From Lachnospiraceae bacterium (GTDB taxonomy: Bacteria; Bacillota; Clostridia; Lachnospirales; Lachnospiraceae): a DNA stretch of 64,000 nt. The translations under genes and the position numbers were made by a program. Location: contig JAFTPO010000043.1 of the NCBI GenBank assembly GCA_017463225.1, positions 1-64,000 of the forward strand, in the 5' to 3' direction. Shown here piece by piece: positions 7,990-16,917 of this stretch; positions within the stretch are counted from its first letter, which is position 1; each line of letters opens with the position of its first letter. The notes below the pieces were generated by a model that saw only the letters and a list, made by a program, of their open reading frames with translations, made no database searches and was not told the DNA's origin.

Positions 7990-10503
7990 ATGAATAAACG
8001 ACCTTTGTTTTGGGCAGTGATGTGCTTCGCATTTGGAGAGGTGATGTACATATTTGCGGATGAGGGTAGACAGATAGGCACGGCGGTGGCGGTGCTTATT
8101 TGCGTTGTGCTGATTTTTCTTAGATTTAAGATTTCAGCAAAGTATAAGCTGGTATATATTGCTTTTATCATCTTCGGGATTCTGAGAATTTGGTGGGAGG
8201 ATTTATGCCGTGTTGATGAAATGTTATTTGGGGAGAGAGTAAGTGAGGTGTGGAAAACCTCTTATGAGGGATATGATGTGTATTGTAGCAGAAATGGTCC
8301 GGGAGGAAGCTGTGATATAAATGGTTTTGGGATAGTGGAGCAGATAGCTATAGGTGGCAGTGGATGCAATGTAACCATTTCTTTGGAAAACGTGAATACT
8401 GATAAGGGTGAAATTAAAGAGGACGTAAGAATAATAGTTTATGGCTTGAGTGGTGAGCTTTCTATAGGTGATGAGGTGAAGGTAAAGGGAAGATTAAATC
8501 CTTTTGTATTATCAGGGAATCCGGGAGAATTTGACAAGGTAAGCTATTATCGAGCCAGGAGTATAGTGGGCTATGGTTATGGCAGCAGTATGGAGGTGAA
8601 CAAAGGTGATAAGGATAATTCATCTTTATCTCCTGTGGAAAAAATATGGTATGGCGGCAGGGCGTGTCTGTATAAAGCCAGGATGTATTTTATGGATAAA
8701 TTGGAGCAGATAGCTAATCCTGAGATAGCAGCTACCTATTCAGGGATTTTGCTAGGGGAGAAGAGTGGGATTCCTGAGGAGGATATGCTACTATATAGGC
8801 TCTGTGGAATTGCACATATATTTGCCATATCAGGGCTCCACATCAGTATCGTGGGAGGATTGCTGTATAAAGGACTGAGACGCATGGGCTTGGGGTTCCT
8901 TGGTTCTGCTACCTTTGCTATGGCTATAGCCTTGCTTTATGGAGTGATGACCGGCTTTAGCTTCTCCACCATAAGAGCGGTGGTTATGCTGGCTTTGTCC
9001 CTGGGTGGAGAGGTTTTAGGGAGAAGGTATGATATGATTACGGCTATGGGGATGGCTCTGCTTTTGCTGCTTGTAGTTCAGCCCTACAGACTGGTGGATG
9101 GAGGCCTGATTCTTAGCTTTGGTGCAGTTGCAGGAGTTGTTATATCAAAGTACATTATTAAGCTGTTGGAGGAGAACACAGCTTTCGGGAAACTTAAGAA
9201 AAAGAAGACTAGAAAAATATATAATTTTGTAAGTTCGGTAGTATTTTCCACAGGAATTAGTTTGGTGACAACACCTCTTATTGCTTATATGTATTATCAG
9301 ATACCACTATATTCCATGCTCATAAATATGATAATAGTACCCCTGATGAGTGTAACTGTGTTTTGTGGCTTTGCAGGTGTGATTATATCCATAGTAAGCA
9401 TAGGGTTAGGCGGTATGATTATATGGCCCGGAGCACTAAGTCTAGAGCTTTATCAGCATTTGTGCGGACTTGTTATGAAGCTGCCCGGGGCAGTAATAAA
9501 CACAGGGAAGCCGGATGAATTGCATATTCTAATGTATTATTTTGCACTGTTGGTTGTGCTGATGCTAATAAATCCAAGGAACATATCCTTGTTGAGAAGA
9601 AGTATAAAAAAGAGGACAGGGAAATGGATAGCCTACGGCAAATTAAAGCTTATGGTAAAGCTTGTTGTGGTGATGACTGTTGCCATTTGCGGAATGACCA
9701 TAGGGATAATGAAATATCTGGGAAGGGGAGATAATATTATATTCCTTGATGTGGGACAGGGAGATGGTATATTAATCAAAACCACCAACGGAGTTAATAT
9801 GGTGGTTGATGTGGGTTCCTCCTCTAACGAGAGCTTAGGAGAGTATGTTGTGATTCCCGGATTGTTAGCCGAGGGGATGGGACATATTGACTATTGGTTT
9901 ATATCACATTTAGATGCTGATCACATAAGTGGTCTTATGTATATACTTAGGTCAGAGGTTGATATAGGAGTGGATATTGATAATATAGTTTTAGGTGAGT
10001 GTGGAGATTTGGAAGCTGCTTATGGGGAGCTTTTGAAGCTGGCAGAGGAAAGAGGGATAAATATAATACACATGAGAGCAGGAGCCTGCATAACAGATGG
10101 GGATTTTGTTGTGACAGCAGTCCACCCGGCGGCTGGTTTTAACGTAGAGGATAAAAATGAGATGTCGCTGGTTCTGGAATATAGGGTGGGCTCCTTTAGT
10201 GCCCTTTTTACTGGAGATATTGGAATGGAAGCCATAGAGTATATACTTGAATATGAAAGCCTAAATCTGAATGAATATGATATTATAAAGCAACCACATC
10301 ACGGTTCTAAGTATTCTGCTTCAGCCAAGCTTTTGGATAGAGTTAATCCTACGGTTGCAATTATATCCTGTGGAGCCTATAATATGTATGGGCATCCTCA
10401 TGACGAAACCATAGAGTTGCTTGAGGAAAGTCAGGTTGATATATATAGAACTGACAGGCTGGGTGCAATCCGCATATATATTGAAAAAAATGGGATAAAA
10501 TAG
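7990..10503 (+). CDS. comEC: ComEC/Rec2 DNA-uptake channel
   Basis: ComEC forms the inner-membrane pore through which single-stranded DNA enters in natural transformation. The 837-residue protein has N-terminal membrane helices with an OB-fold region (about 100-190), the polytopic competence domain (about 240-570, with the family segment HIFAISGLHISIVGGL) and a C-terminal metallo-beta-lactamase-like domain carrying HLDADH and PHHGSKYSAS. The length is at the upper end of the usual 700-800. It follows the GerMN lipoprotein by 43 bases. With the upstream ComEA this suggests capacity for DNA uptake, though no pilus or ComF gene is in the window. Confidence 0.95.
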   Translation: MNKRPLFWAVMCFAFGEVMYIFADEGRQIGTAVAVLICVVLIFLRFKISAKYKLVYIAFIIFGILRIWWEDLCRVDEMLFGERVSEVWKTSYEGYDVYCSRNGPGGSCDINGFGIVEQIAIGGSGCNVTISLENVNTDKGEIKEDVRIIVYGLSGELSIGDEVKVKGRLNPFVLSGNPGEFDKVSYYRARSIVGYGYGSSMEVNKGDKDNSSLSPVEKIWYGGRACLYKARMYFMDKLEQIANPEIAATYSGILLGEKSGIPEEDMLLYRLCGIAHIFAISGLHISIVGGLLYKGLRRMGLGFLGSATFAMAIALLYGVMTGFSFSTIRAVVMLALSLGGEVLGRRYDMITAMGMALLLLLVVQPYRLVDGGLILSFGAVAGVVISKYIIKLLEENTAFGKLKKKKTRKIYNFVSSVVFSTGISLVTTPLIAYMYYQIPLYSMLINMIIVPLMSVTVFCGFAGVIISIVSIGLGGMIIWPGALSLELYQHLCGLVMKLPGAVINTGKPDELHILMYYFALLVVLMLINPRNISLLRRSIKKRTGKWIAYGKLKLMVKLVVVMTVAICGMTIGIMKYLGRGDNIIFLDVGQGDGILIKTTNGVNMVVDVGSSSNESLGEYVVIPGLLAEGMGHIDYWFISHLDADHISGLMYILRSEVDIGVDIDNIVLGECGDLEAAYGELLKLAEERGINIIHMRAGACITDGDFVVTAVHPAAGFNVEDKNEMSLVLEYRVGSFSALFTGDIGMEAIEYILEYESLNLNEYDIIKQPHHGSKYSASAKLLDRVNPTVAIISCGAYNMYGHPHDETIELLEESQVDIYRTDRLGAIRIYIEKNGIK

Positions 10504-10524
10504 GTAAAAAAGCTTAAAAAGGTA

Positions 10525-10553
10525 TTGACAGTAAAATTTCTTTTTGCTATCCT
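10525..10553 (+). promoter_or_regulatory. Promoter of rpsT
   Basis: A consensus TTGACA (10525-10530) lies 17 bases from TATCCT (10548-10553). About 150 bases of leader separate it from the rpsT start. No further ORF is supported in that leader, which may hold the usual r-protein autoregulatory fold. Confidence 0.7.
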
Positions 10554-10709
10554 ATGAATTGCGTGTATTTGTGAAGAATACATATATGATTGAAATTTTC
10601 ACTGGTCCAATATATCTAGTGGTGTGGGTATGTTGTTCGTGTCTTGACCAAAGTGATAATTATATATCAAAGAAACTATTTTATAATTTATTATGGAGGT
10701 TTTGTTCAA

Positions 10710-10973
10710 ATGGCAAATATTAAATCTGCTAAGAAGAGAATTCTTGTAATCGAGACTAAGACAATGAGAAACAAGGCAATCAAGTCTAAGGTTAAGACTA
10801 TGATTAAGAAGGTAGAGGCTGCTATCGCTGCTAACGATAAGGCTGCTGCAGAGGTTGCTCTTAAGGTTGCTACTTCAGAGATTAGCAAGGCTGCTTCAAA
10901 GGGAGTGTTCCACAAGAATACTGCTGCTAGAAAGATTTCTCGTTTAACAATCGCTGTTAACAAGATGGCGTAG
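10710..10973 (+). CDS. rpsT: 30S ribosomal protein S20
   Basis: S20 is a primary 16S rRNA-binding protein of the small subunit. The 87-residue, Lys/Ala-rich helical product starts MANIKSAKKR and contains the family pattern of basic helices (NKAIKSKVKTMIKK) and the closing HKNTAARKISRL. The ATG at 10710 is chosen because GGAGGT (10695-10700) precedes it and the N-terminus matches the family; the in-frame extension to 10644 is spurious. It is probably monocistronic, with a strong promoter before it and a terminator right after it. Confidence 0.97.
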   Translation: MANIKSAKKRILVIETKTMRNKAIKSKVKTMIKKVEAAIAANDKAAAEVALKVATSEISKAASKGVFHKNTAARKISRLTIAVNKMA

Positions 10974-10984
10974 ATAGAGTTATA

Positions 10985-11016
10985 AAAAAGCCCGCATATT
11001 TGCGGGCTTTTTTGTG
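10985..11016. terminator. Terminator between rpsT and holA
   Basis: The stem AAAAGCCCGCA/TGCGGGCTTTT has an A-run on one side and a T-run on the other, so it can serve both convergent genes. Confidence 0.9.
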
Positions 11017-11021
11017 CTTAT

Positions 11022-12038
11022 TTATTTCTTTAACAAATCGGCTAAAAGTAAATCCATAGCCATTTTTTCATTCATAACAAAGGTCTTTATATGGATATCA
11101 GCCTCCCCACATCTGTCGTAGAATGACTTGAGGGTATCATATTCATATTTTTTAGCCAGAGACATATATTTCTTTGCCGGATATTCCTTGATACCAAGTG
11201 TGGTAACAATATCTCCGAAGCTTTTTCCCTCTTCCATACAAAGCTTAACCTGAAGAGTTCTTCTAAAGTTAGTGGTTATATTAGATAACATCACTTTGTA
11301 AGGAGTTTTTAGGTAAACTAAGTCTTCGTATAGAGCTATAACGGTCTTGCTGTCCTTTCGTGACAGGGCATCTATCATAGCGAAGATATTATTTTCAATC
11401 TGACTGACACACATTTTTTCCACGTCTGCAACAGTTACAACACCACGATCCATACAGTAGAAGATAAGTTTTTCCACTTCGTTGGACAGGTTATTCATAT
11501 CCAGTGTGACATTCTCTAGGATGGCGGCTACAGCGGCCTTCTCTACCTGTAAGCCTTCGCCGGTAATTTTGCCTACTATCCAGCTTGAAAGAGTGGCTGC
11601 GTTAGGGGTTGAGAATTCTGCTACAGTGCCAATCTCAGCTACCTTTTTGTAGAGTGCTTCCTTTTTCACTTTTGTCTCTACGAATATTAGAACAGAGGTG
11701 TCAGGGATTTCTGCAATCATTGATATCAAATCGCTGTTTCCACCTTCGAAGAAGCCACTTCCCTCAACCAGCGCCACACGTCTGTCTCCGAAGAAGGGCA
11801 TGGTCTGTATGAAGCCGGTTATATCTGCAGGGTCAGCGTTATCGGTTTTGTAATGGGCAAAATTCATAGAGTCGCTGGTATCGATAAGGGTATTAACCAG
11901 CTTGTCTCGGTATTGTCTCATTAAGTAGGTTTCATCTCCGCACATAAGGTAAACTCTGGAGAATTCCCCGTCACTTATATGCTGATTGATGATACCCATA
12001 CCGTCTATTTTGTTTTTTGCAGTAGTTTTTGGTGCCAT
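11022..12038 (-). CDS. holA: DNA polymerase III delta subunit
   Basis: HolA is the clamp-loader wrench that opens the beta clamp. The 338-residue product has the normal length and conserved segments: FSRVYLMCGDETYLMRQY at the N-terminus (degenerate AAA+ nucleotide region), RRVALVEGSGFF, and AFSRKD-like helices in the C-terminal collar (IFAMIDALSRKDSKT). The N-terminal 14 residues before MGIINQH are a short extension. It starts nine bases after the stop of the upstream PAS/GGDEF/EAL gene on the same strand, so the two may share a transcript. Its position next to comEC and rpsT is the common Firmicute arrangement. Confidence 0.93.
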   Translation of the reverse strand: MAPKTTAKNKIDGMGIINQHISDGEFSRVYLMCGDETYLMRQYRDKLVNTLIDTSDSMNFAHYKTDNADPADITGFIQTMPFFGDRRVALVEGSGFFEGGNSDLISMIAEIPDTSVLIFVETKVKKEALYKKVAEIGTVAEFSTPNAATLSSWIVGKITGEGLQVEKAAVAAILENVTLDMNNLSNEVEKLIFYCMDRGVVTVADVEKMCVSQIENNIFAMIDALSRKDSKTVIALYEDLVYLKTPYKVMLSNITTNFRRTLQVKLCMEEGKSFGDIVTTLGIKEYPAKKYMSLAKKYEYDTLKSFYDRCGEADIHIKTFVMNEKMAMDLLLADLLKK

Positions 12039-12047
12039 AGCTTTTCG

Positions 12048-15000
12048 TTAGTCTCCGGTTGTGAAATTCTTAATAAGCTTGTCATAGTCTGCTATAGGCA
12101 TAGGCTTTGCAAAGAGGAAGCCCTGTCCTATCTCGCAGTTAATAGATTTAAGCATCTCAAGCTGTTCAGGGGTTTCAATACCCTCACTGACAACTCGAAT
12201 GTCTAAGGTGTGTGCCATATCGATAATACTCTTTAATATGCAGGCTGCATTCTTATCCTGAGCCGCGGATCTTGAAAGGAAATCGTGATCCAGCTTTATA
12301 ACATCGATTGGCAAATCCTTAAGCAATGTGAGAGAGGAATATCCTGTTCCGAAGTCGTCCATATTAATCTTGAAGTCCCAGATCTTAAGCTGATTTAGCA
12401 CATTAATCATCTGGTCGTAATTCTCGGTGAAGATACTCTCGGTAATCTCAAATTCAATATAGTGATGTGGAATATAATACTTATCCACGATATTTTGTAC
12501 GCTGTTTAAAAAGTCAGGATGGGTAAGGGTAATCCTGGACAGGTTAACTGAAAATGGCATTACATAGATGTCGGAATCCAGATAACGTCTCAGAGATTTA
12601 CATGCCTCCTCCAACATAAAACAGTCTATCTGATATATAAAACCATTCTTCTCAAAGGAAGGGATAAAGCTGGCAGGCTCTAAGAAACCTTTAGATGGTG
12701 ACATCCATCTAACCAGAAGCTCACCACCTATGAGACTGTTGGTCATAATATCGTACTTTGGCTGAACGTAAGCGCAGAACTCCTTGTTCTCCATAGCTCC
12801 GTGCATACTATTTTCAATCTGTGCCTCGTTTAGCACCTTCTTGTGATACTCATCATCGTAGAATGCGTAGGTGATGCCCATAGAAAGGTCTACAGACTTC
12901 TCTGCCATCATAGCCCTATCCACTAATCTGTTAATGGAGTAGGAGTGCATAGTCTCGTCTATGATGAGGATACCTGTGATAAAGTCCACAACAAAACGAT
13001 CCTGTATAAGCTTGCAGGCATCGTGAATTTCATTCTTGATGTGAGTAAAGGTATCCATAAAGCTTTCTTGGTTCTTGTAGTGAATCAGCATAATAAAGGT
13101 ATCACTTATAACTCTGGCAAATGTTTCTCCTTCGTGGAGATATTTGTTAAGTACATCTGATACAGCCTTTAAGGTTCTGTCTCCAACAGTATGTCCATAG
13201 GTTTCGTTGATGTACTTGAAATTCTTGATATTAAAATAAAACATTACATAATCGGTGCTAGGGTTGTCATTCAATATATCCTGAGCATCAATTTTAAACT
13301 TCTCGTAATTGCCATATCCTGTGACGATATCCTTATAGGAAGCCTCGGCGATACGCTTTTCGATAGTGATGTTTTGCTCAAGCTCCTGCTTAAGTCTCTC
13401 AGACTTGGTCTGCTTGTGGGCTGAGGCTGATACCAGGAAGGTATTGTTGCCGGTGCTCCACTTAATAGGTGTCATATGAATATCCAACAGGTCATTTACG
13501 GTCTTATTCATCTTAGAGCACTTGGCTGATTTGCCCTCAGACATCTTGTAAAGAACACAATCTCTACATGGACTGTCCTCCTGGAACATACTTCTGTAGC
13601 ATTTGCTGTTTAGAGCTATATCAGGGTAGTACTCATCAGCTGCCTCGTTGAAATATAAAATCTCGTAGGAATCCCTGTCTATAACAATCATAGGATTTTG
13701 AACCACAGAGAATGCGTTGATAGTATCATCTCTAAGCTGAGCCATATTCCTTTGGCTTTGCTTTGAAGCAACTGCCTCTGAAATAATCTTGAACAATGCC
13801 TTGAAGGTGGTTAGCTGGGTGGCTGACCAAGCAGTGTTAGGATTCATAGAGTAGAAGCCTATGTAACCAACAACCTTTCCACTGTGAATTATCTGAGACT
13901 GTATAAGCTTCTTAATACCCTCCGCTTGTGGATTCATGCTGGAGGCATTCAGCTTAATAAGACTGGTGTCAGATGAGTATACAATGCCGTCAGTTCCCAT
14001 GGCATCAAGCTCCTCAAATATAGTGGCAGGAGTGTGCTGACGTCTGGCTCTGTCATTAGTTATGCCCTCGCCACACCACTGATGTGTACAGTCAACAAAG
14101 CTTCTGTTAAAGCTGTACTCCCATATACTGATTTTATCTATATCGTAGGTGGTTCCTATCATACCTAAAGCCTTTTCTATGGCTGTATAGGTATTAGTGC
14201 TGCTAAATAAAGTGGTCAGTAATTCATTAATAAGCTGATCGTGAGTGCTTTCAATAGGCTTTTTCTCACGTGAGTTTTCATACTTGCCACGTTCCATATC
14301 TTCCTGATAGCATACATAGCAATTCTTGCCATTAAGCTTAGCCTGATATAGAGCAGTATCTGCATTCTCTAAAAGCACACTGTAAGGAATCTGTTCATTG
14401 GTAGTAGAAATACCAATACTAAGTGTAACCTTGCAGGAATCACCACCGGGATATAATTCCCTAAGCTTGTTAGCAATAATGGTTGCCTTCTCTGTAACAA
14501 GCTGAGTATCTAAAACGTTAGTAAAGAACATACAGAACTCATCACCGCCAAGACGACCGGCTATACCGTAGTCACCGCATTGTTCTAAAAGTACCTTTGC
14601 TATATCTATAATTACATCATCGCCCTTAAGGTGACCATAGGTGTCGTTGATATTTTTAAAATCGTCTATATCCACCAGCATAAGAGCGTTGTAGCTGTTG
14701 CCGTTAAGCTCTCTTAGATGGGATTTGATTTTGCTTTCAGTGGTTGCTTTATTGAGGAGACCTGTCATAAGATCTGTCTCAGCCTTGGTGAGAAGCTTTT
14801 GCTGCTCCACCTTTTGCGTGTGAATATTACGAAGCAGACCAACCACTCGTATTGGATTCATATCCTCATCATAGATAGTAGAGAAAGTGGAAAAATACCA
14901 CTGGAACCCACCGTTTTTAGTATTTAACTTAAATTCTGTAGAGTGATATTCCGTACCTACCTGAGCCAGATAGAAAAGCTCTTCGATAGCCTCCTTTGTA

Positions 15001-15950
15001 TCGTTTGACACAAGGGCAGTATTAACCATCTCTACTGCAGGGTTTTTTATAATTGATTCACCCTCGAATATATGGTTAAACTTATCTGCAAATGTAATTA
15101 CATCCTCTGCTATATCATACTCATATGGAAGCTCTTCGGATATATCTGAGATGATACGGTATTTTTGTTCCTCTAACATAGCCTTCATCTCGGCTATCTT
15201 AAGGTTAGTTATGTCGGACATAACCAGATTAACAACAGGGAAGCCGTTGGACACTTCTCCAGCCCTTGCAAAGACAGCGTTAACCCATTTGATACTGTCG
15301 TCTGCACATCTGATTCTAAAGTTAACAATCTTAGAGTTCTGATCCTCTGTAAGGTCAGCAAGAGCGTCTATAACTAAGGCTAAATCCTCTCCTAAAACTA
15401 TTGAAAGAGTACTTTTGCCGTGTCTTTCCTTATAGCTTTCCTGAGTGTAGCCACACATATCATAGAAATAATTGTTTGCCCATGTGAGTGTTAGATTATT
15501 GTCTAAAAGATGTTTGCTTACACCACTAGGTACTGTATTTGCAAATATTTCCAGGTCAGTTTTGGCCTGAGCGGACTGACTTGCAGCAGATTCAAGATTG
15601 GTAATATCTGTAAATACACACTGCAATACGTCACGACCGTCATTAAGTGAGAATGCCTGGCCGTTGCAAAGCACAGTTAGAACCTTGCCCGATTTGGTGA
15701 CTATTCTTGTCTGAACACTAACCAGATTGGAGATGCTAAGCTGATAATTAATAGAGGTTATGGCCTCAGTAAAATCCTCAACAAATAAAAGACTATCTAA
15801 GGTGCATATCTTTTTAGACAGCTCCCTTGGAGAGTAGCCTGTCATAGCGCAAAGTCCCTGGTCAAAGTCCAATATATTATATGGGGCATCGGTTTCTAAT
15901 ATAAAGGTTGCCACATCGTTGCTATTCTTTTTGTGATTGTTAACTGACAT
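12048..15950 (-). CDS. Multidomain PAS-GGDEF-GAF-PAS-GGDEF-EAL protein
   Basis: A roughly 1300-residue soluble c-di-GMP signalling protein. Domains in order: about three PAS domains (1-395), an intact GGDEF domain (about 400-560, GRLGGDEFCMF; no RxxD inhibitory site five residues upstream), a GAF-like domain (about 590-740), a PAS domain (about 755-850), a second GGDEF fold whose signature has decayed to RVISDTF, and an EAL domain (about 1055-1300). In the EAL domain the signature reads GGELLVRW, but TESIF, MDDFGTGYSSL and EGIETPEQ are kept. It may therefore both make and degrade c-di-GMP, or the second half may only sense. ATG at 15950 is preferred over GTG at 15959, which sits too close to the purine-rich ribosome site. 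No membrane segment is seen. Confidence 0.9.
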   Translation of the reverse strand: MSVNNHKKNSNDVATFILETDAPYNILDFDQGLCAMTGYSPRELSKKICTLDSLLFVEDFTEAITSINYQLSISNLVSVQTRIVTKSGKVLTVLCNGQAFSLNDGRDVLQCVFTDITNLESAASQSAQAKTDLEIFANTVPSGVSKHLLDNNLTLTWANNYFYDMCGYTQESYKERHGKSTLSIVLGEDLALVIDALADLTEDQNSKIVNFRIRCADDSIKWVNAVFARAGEVSNGFPVVNLVMSDITNLKIAEMKAMLEEQKYRIISDISEELPYEYDIAEDVITFADKFNHIFEGESIIKNPAVEMVNTALVSNDTKEAIEELFYLAQVGTEYHSTEFKLNTKNGGFQWYFSTFSTIYDEDMNPIRVVGLLRNIHTQKVEQQKLLTKAETDLMTGLLNKATTESKIKSHLRELNGNSYNALMLVDIDDFKNINDTYGHLKGDDVIIDIAKVLLEQCGDYGIAGRLGGDEFCMFFTNVLDTQLVTEKATIIANKLRELYPGGDSCKVTLSIGISTTNEQIPYSVLLENADTALYQAKLNGKNCYVCYQEDMERGKYENSREKKPIESTHDQLINELLTTLFSSTNTYTAIEKALGMIGTTYDIDKISIWEYSFNRSFVDCTHQWCGEGITNDRARRQHTPATIFEELDAMGTDGIVYSSDTSLIKLNASSMNPQAEGIKKLIQSQIIHSGKVVGYIGFYSMNPNTAWSATQLTTFKALFKIISEAVASKQSQRNMAQLRDDTINAFSVVQNPMIVIDRDSYEILYFNEAADEYYPDIALNSKCYRSMFQEDSPCRDCVLYKMSEGKSAKCSKMNKTVNDLLDIHMTPIKWSTGNNTFLVSASAHKQTKSERLKQELEQNITIEKRIAEASYKDIVTGYGNYEKFKIDAQDILNDNPSTDYVMFYFNIKNFKYINETYGHTVGDRTLKAVSDVLNKYLHEGETFARVISDTFIMLIHYKNQESFMDTFTHIKNEIHDACKLIQDRFVVDFITGILIIDETMHSYSINRLVDRAMMAEKSVDLSMGITYAFYDDEYHKKVLNEAQIENSMHGAMENKEFCAYVQPKYDIMTNSLIGGELLVRWMSPSKGFLEPASFIPSFEKNGFIYQIDCFMLEEACKSLRRYLDSDIYVMPFSVNLSRITLTHPDFLNSVQNIVDKYYIPHHYIEFEITESIFTENYDQMINVLNQLKIWDFKINMDDFGTGYSSLTLLKDLPIDVIKLDHDFLSRSAAQDKNAACILKSIIDMAHTLDIRVVSEGIETPEQLEMLKSINCEIGQGFLFAKPMPIADYDKLIKNFTTGD

Positions 15951-16087
15951 TAAGTTCACCGCCCTTTTAATTTACTAATTTATAAAAAGAGTCCATTTAA
16001 ATAATTATAATCTAAAGCAGGTTTCTAATCAACAAAAAACATATATAAAATGGGTAAAAACATATTGATTTTTACAGGCTTGTTTCC

Positions 16088-16116
16088 TTTACATAGCCTG
16101 CGCAAAATGATATAAT
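16088..16116 (+). promoter_or_regulatory. Promoter of the DUF1461 gene
   Basis: TTTACA (16088-16093) and TATAAT (16111-16116) have a 17-base spacer. An inverted repeat CAGGCT (16075-16080) / AGCCTG (16095-16100) embraces the -35 box and could be an operator. The rest of the 15960-16165 spacer is A+T-rich, with nothing else recognisable. Confidence 0.6.
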
Positions 16117-16165
16117 TGTTATAACTGTAGTTAGATTAATATAACGATAAAATATGGGATAAATT

Positions 16166-16867
16166 ATGTTTAATCACAGAAGATATCAGGTTATGGCCAC
16201 TATATCCATAGGCATATTTATAGTGTGCTTTGCGGTGATAATGACTGCCATGAACCGTAGTATATATGAAAAATGCATAGAGCAGGCCAGTGACAGATTT
16301 TATATCGAATATGTTACTAAGGGCTATACCACAGGAACTATATCTACCAGCTATAACAAGGATTTGACTATGCTGGAGCTAAAGCTAAATTATGACAGTA
16401 TGGCAGATGATTTTTGTGGATACTTTAAGGACGATTACAAGCTGCAGAACTATGAGCTGCTTGAGGATAATGTGGAAGGGCTTAACGCCATAAAGGTTTA
16501 CTATAGATGGAGCCTATGGATATTCATTTTTAGTATTGTGGGTATGGTGTACAGTATGCTTCGACTGTATAAGGGAAGATATTACAAGCCATTCCTGTAT
16601 GGAGGTTTGTTAGGATTGCTTTTGCTTGCCCTTCAGGGATTAGGGCTTTTGATTTCAGATAATGTGGTATTTGCCGGTATAAGAGATATGGTATTTCATG
16701 AGGATTACAGCTTTTTCAAGGAGGGAGATGCTTTGCTCCATATGATACCACCGGAGTATGCAAGATGGCTTGCTACAGGATATTTTGGGTTTGGTATAGT
16801 TATGGCGCTGGCGTTTTTGCTGCTTAGAGCCATTACCTATAGTAGAACTAAGCCACATAAATTTTAG
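16166..16867 (+). CDS. DUF1461-family membrane protein
   Basis: A 233-residue integral membrane protein with helices near residues 9-28, 110-128, 140-160 and 205-225 and a long extracytoplasmic loop after the first. The family signature of TIGR01906/DUF1461 is visible as MVFHEDYSFFKEGDALLHMIPPEY in degenerate form: an FH, an aromatic pair, then D-x-L-x-x-x-P-E. The function of this family is not known. The ribosome site is weak (GGGAT). It has its own promoter and lies alone between the divergent signalling gene and glgB. Confidence 0.7.
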   Translation: MFNHRRYQVMATISIGIFIVCFAVIMTAMNRSIYEKCIEQASDRFYIEYVTKGYTTGTISTSYNKDLTMLELKLNYDSMADDFCGYFKDDYKLQNYELLEDNVEGLNAIKVYYRWSLWIFIFSIVGMVYSMLRLYKGRYYKPFLYGGLLGLLLLALQGLGLLISDNVVFAGIRDMVFHEDYSFFKEGDALLHMIPPEYARWLATGYFGFGIVMALAFLLLRAITYSRTKPHKF

Positions 16868-16917
16868 ATTATTTTGTAATACAATATACAAATAATAAGC
16901 ATCGGAGGGTTAAAATA

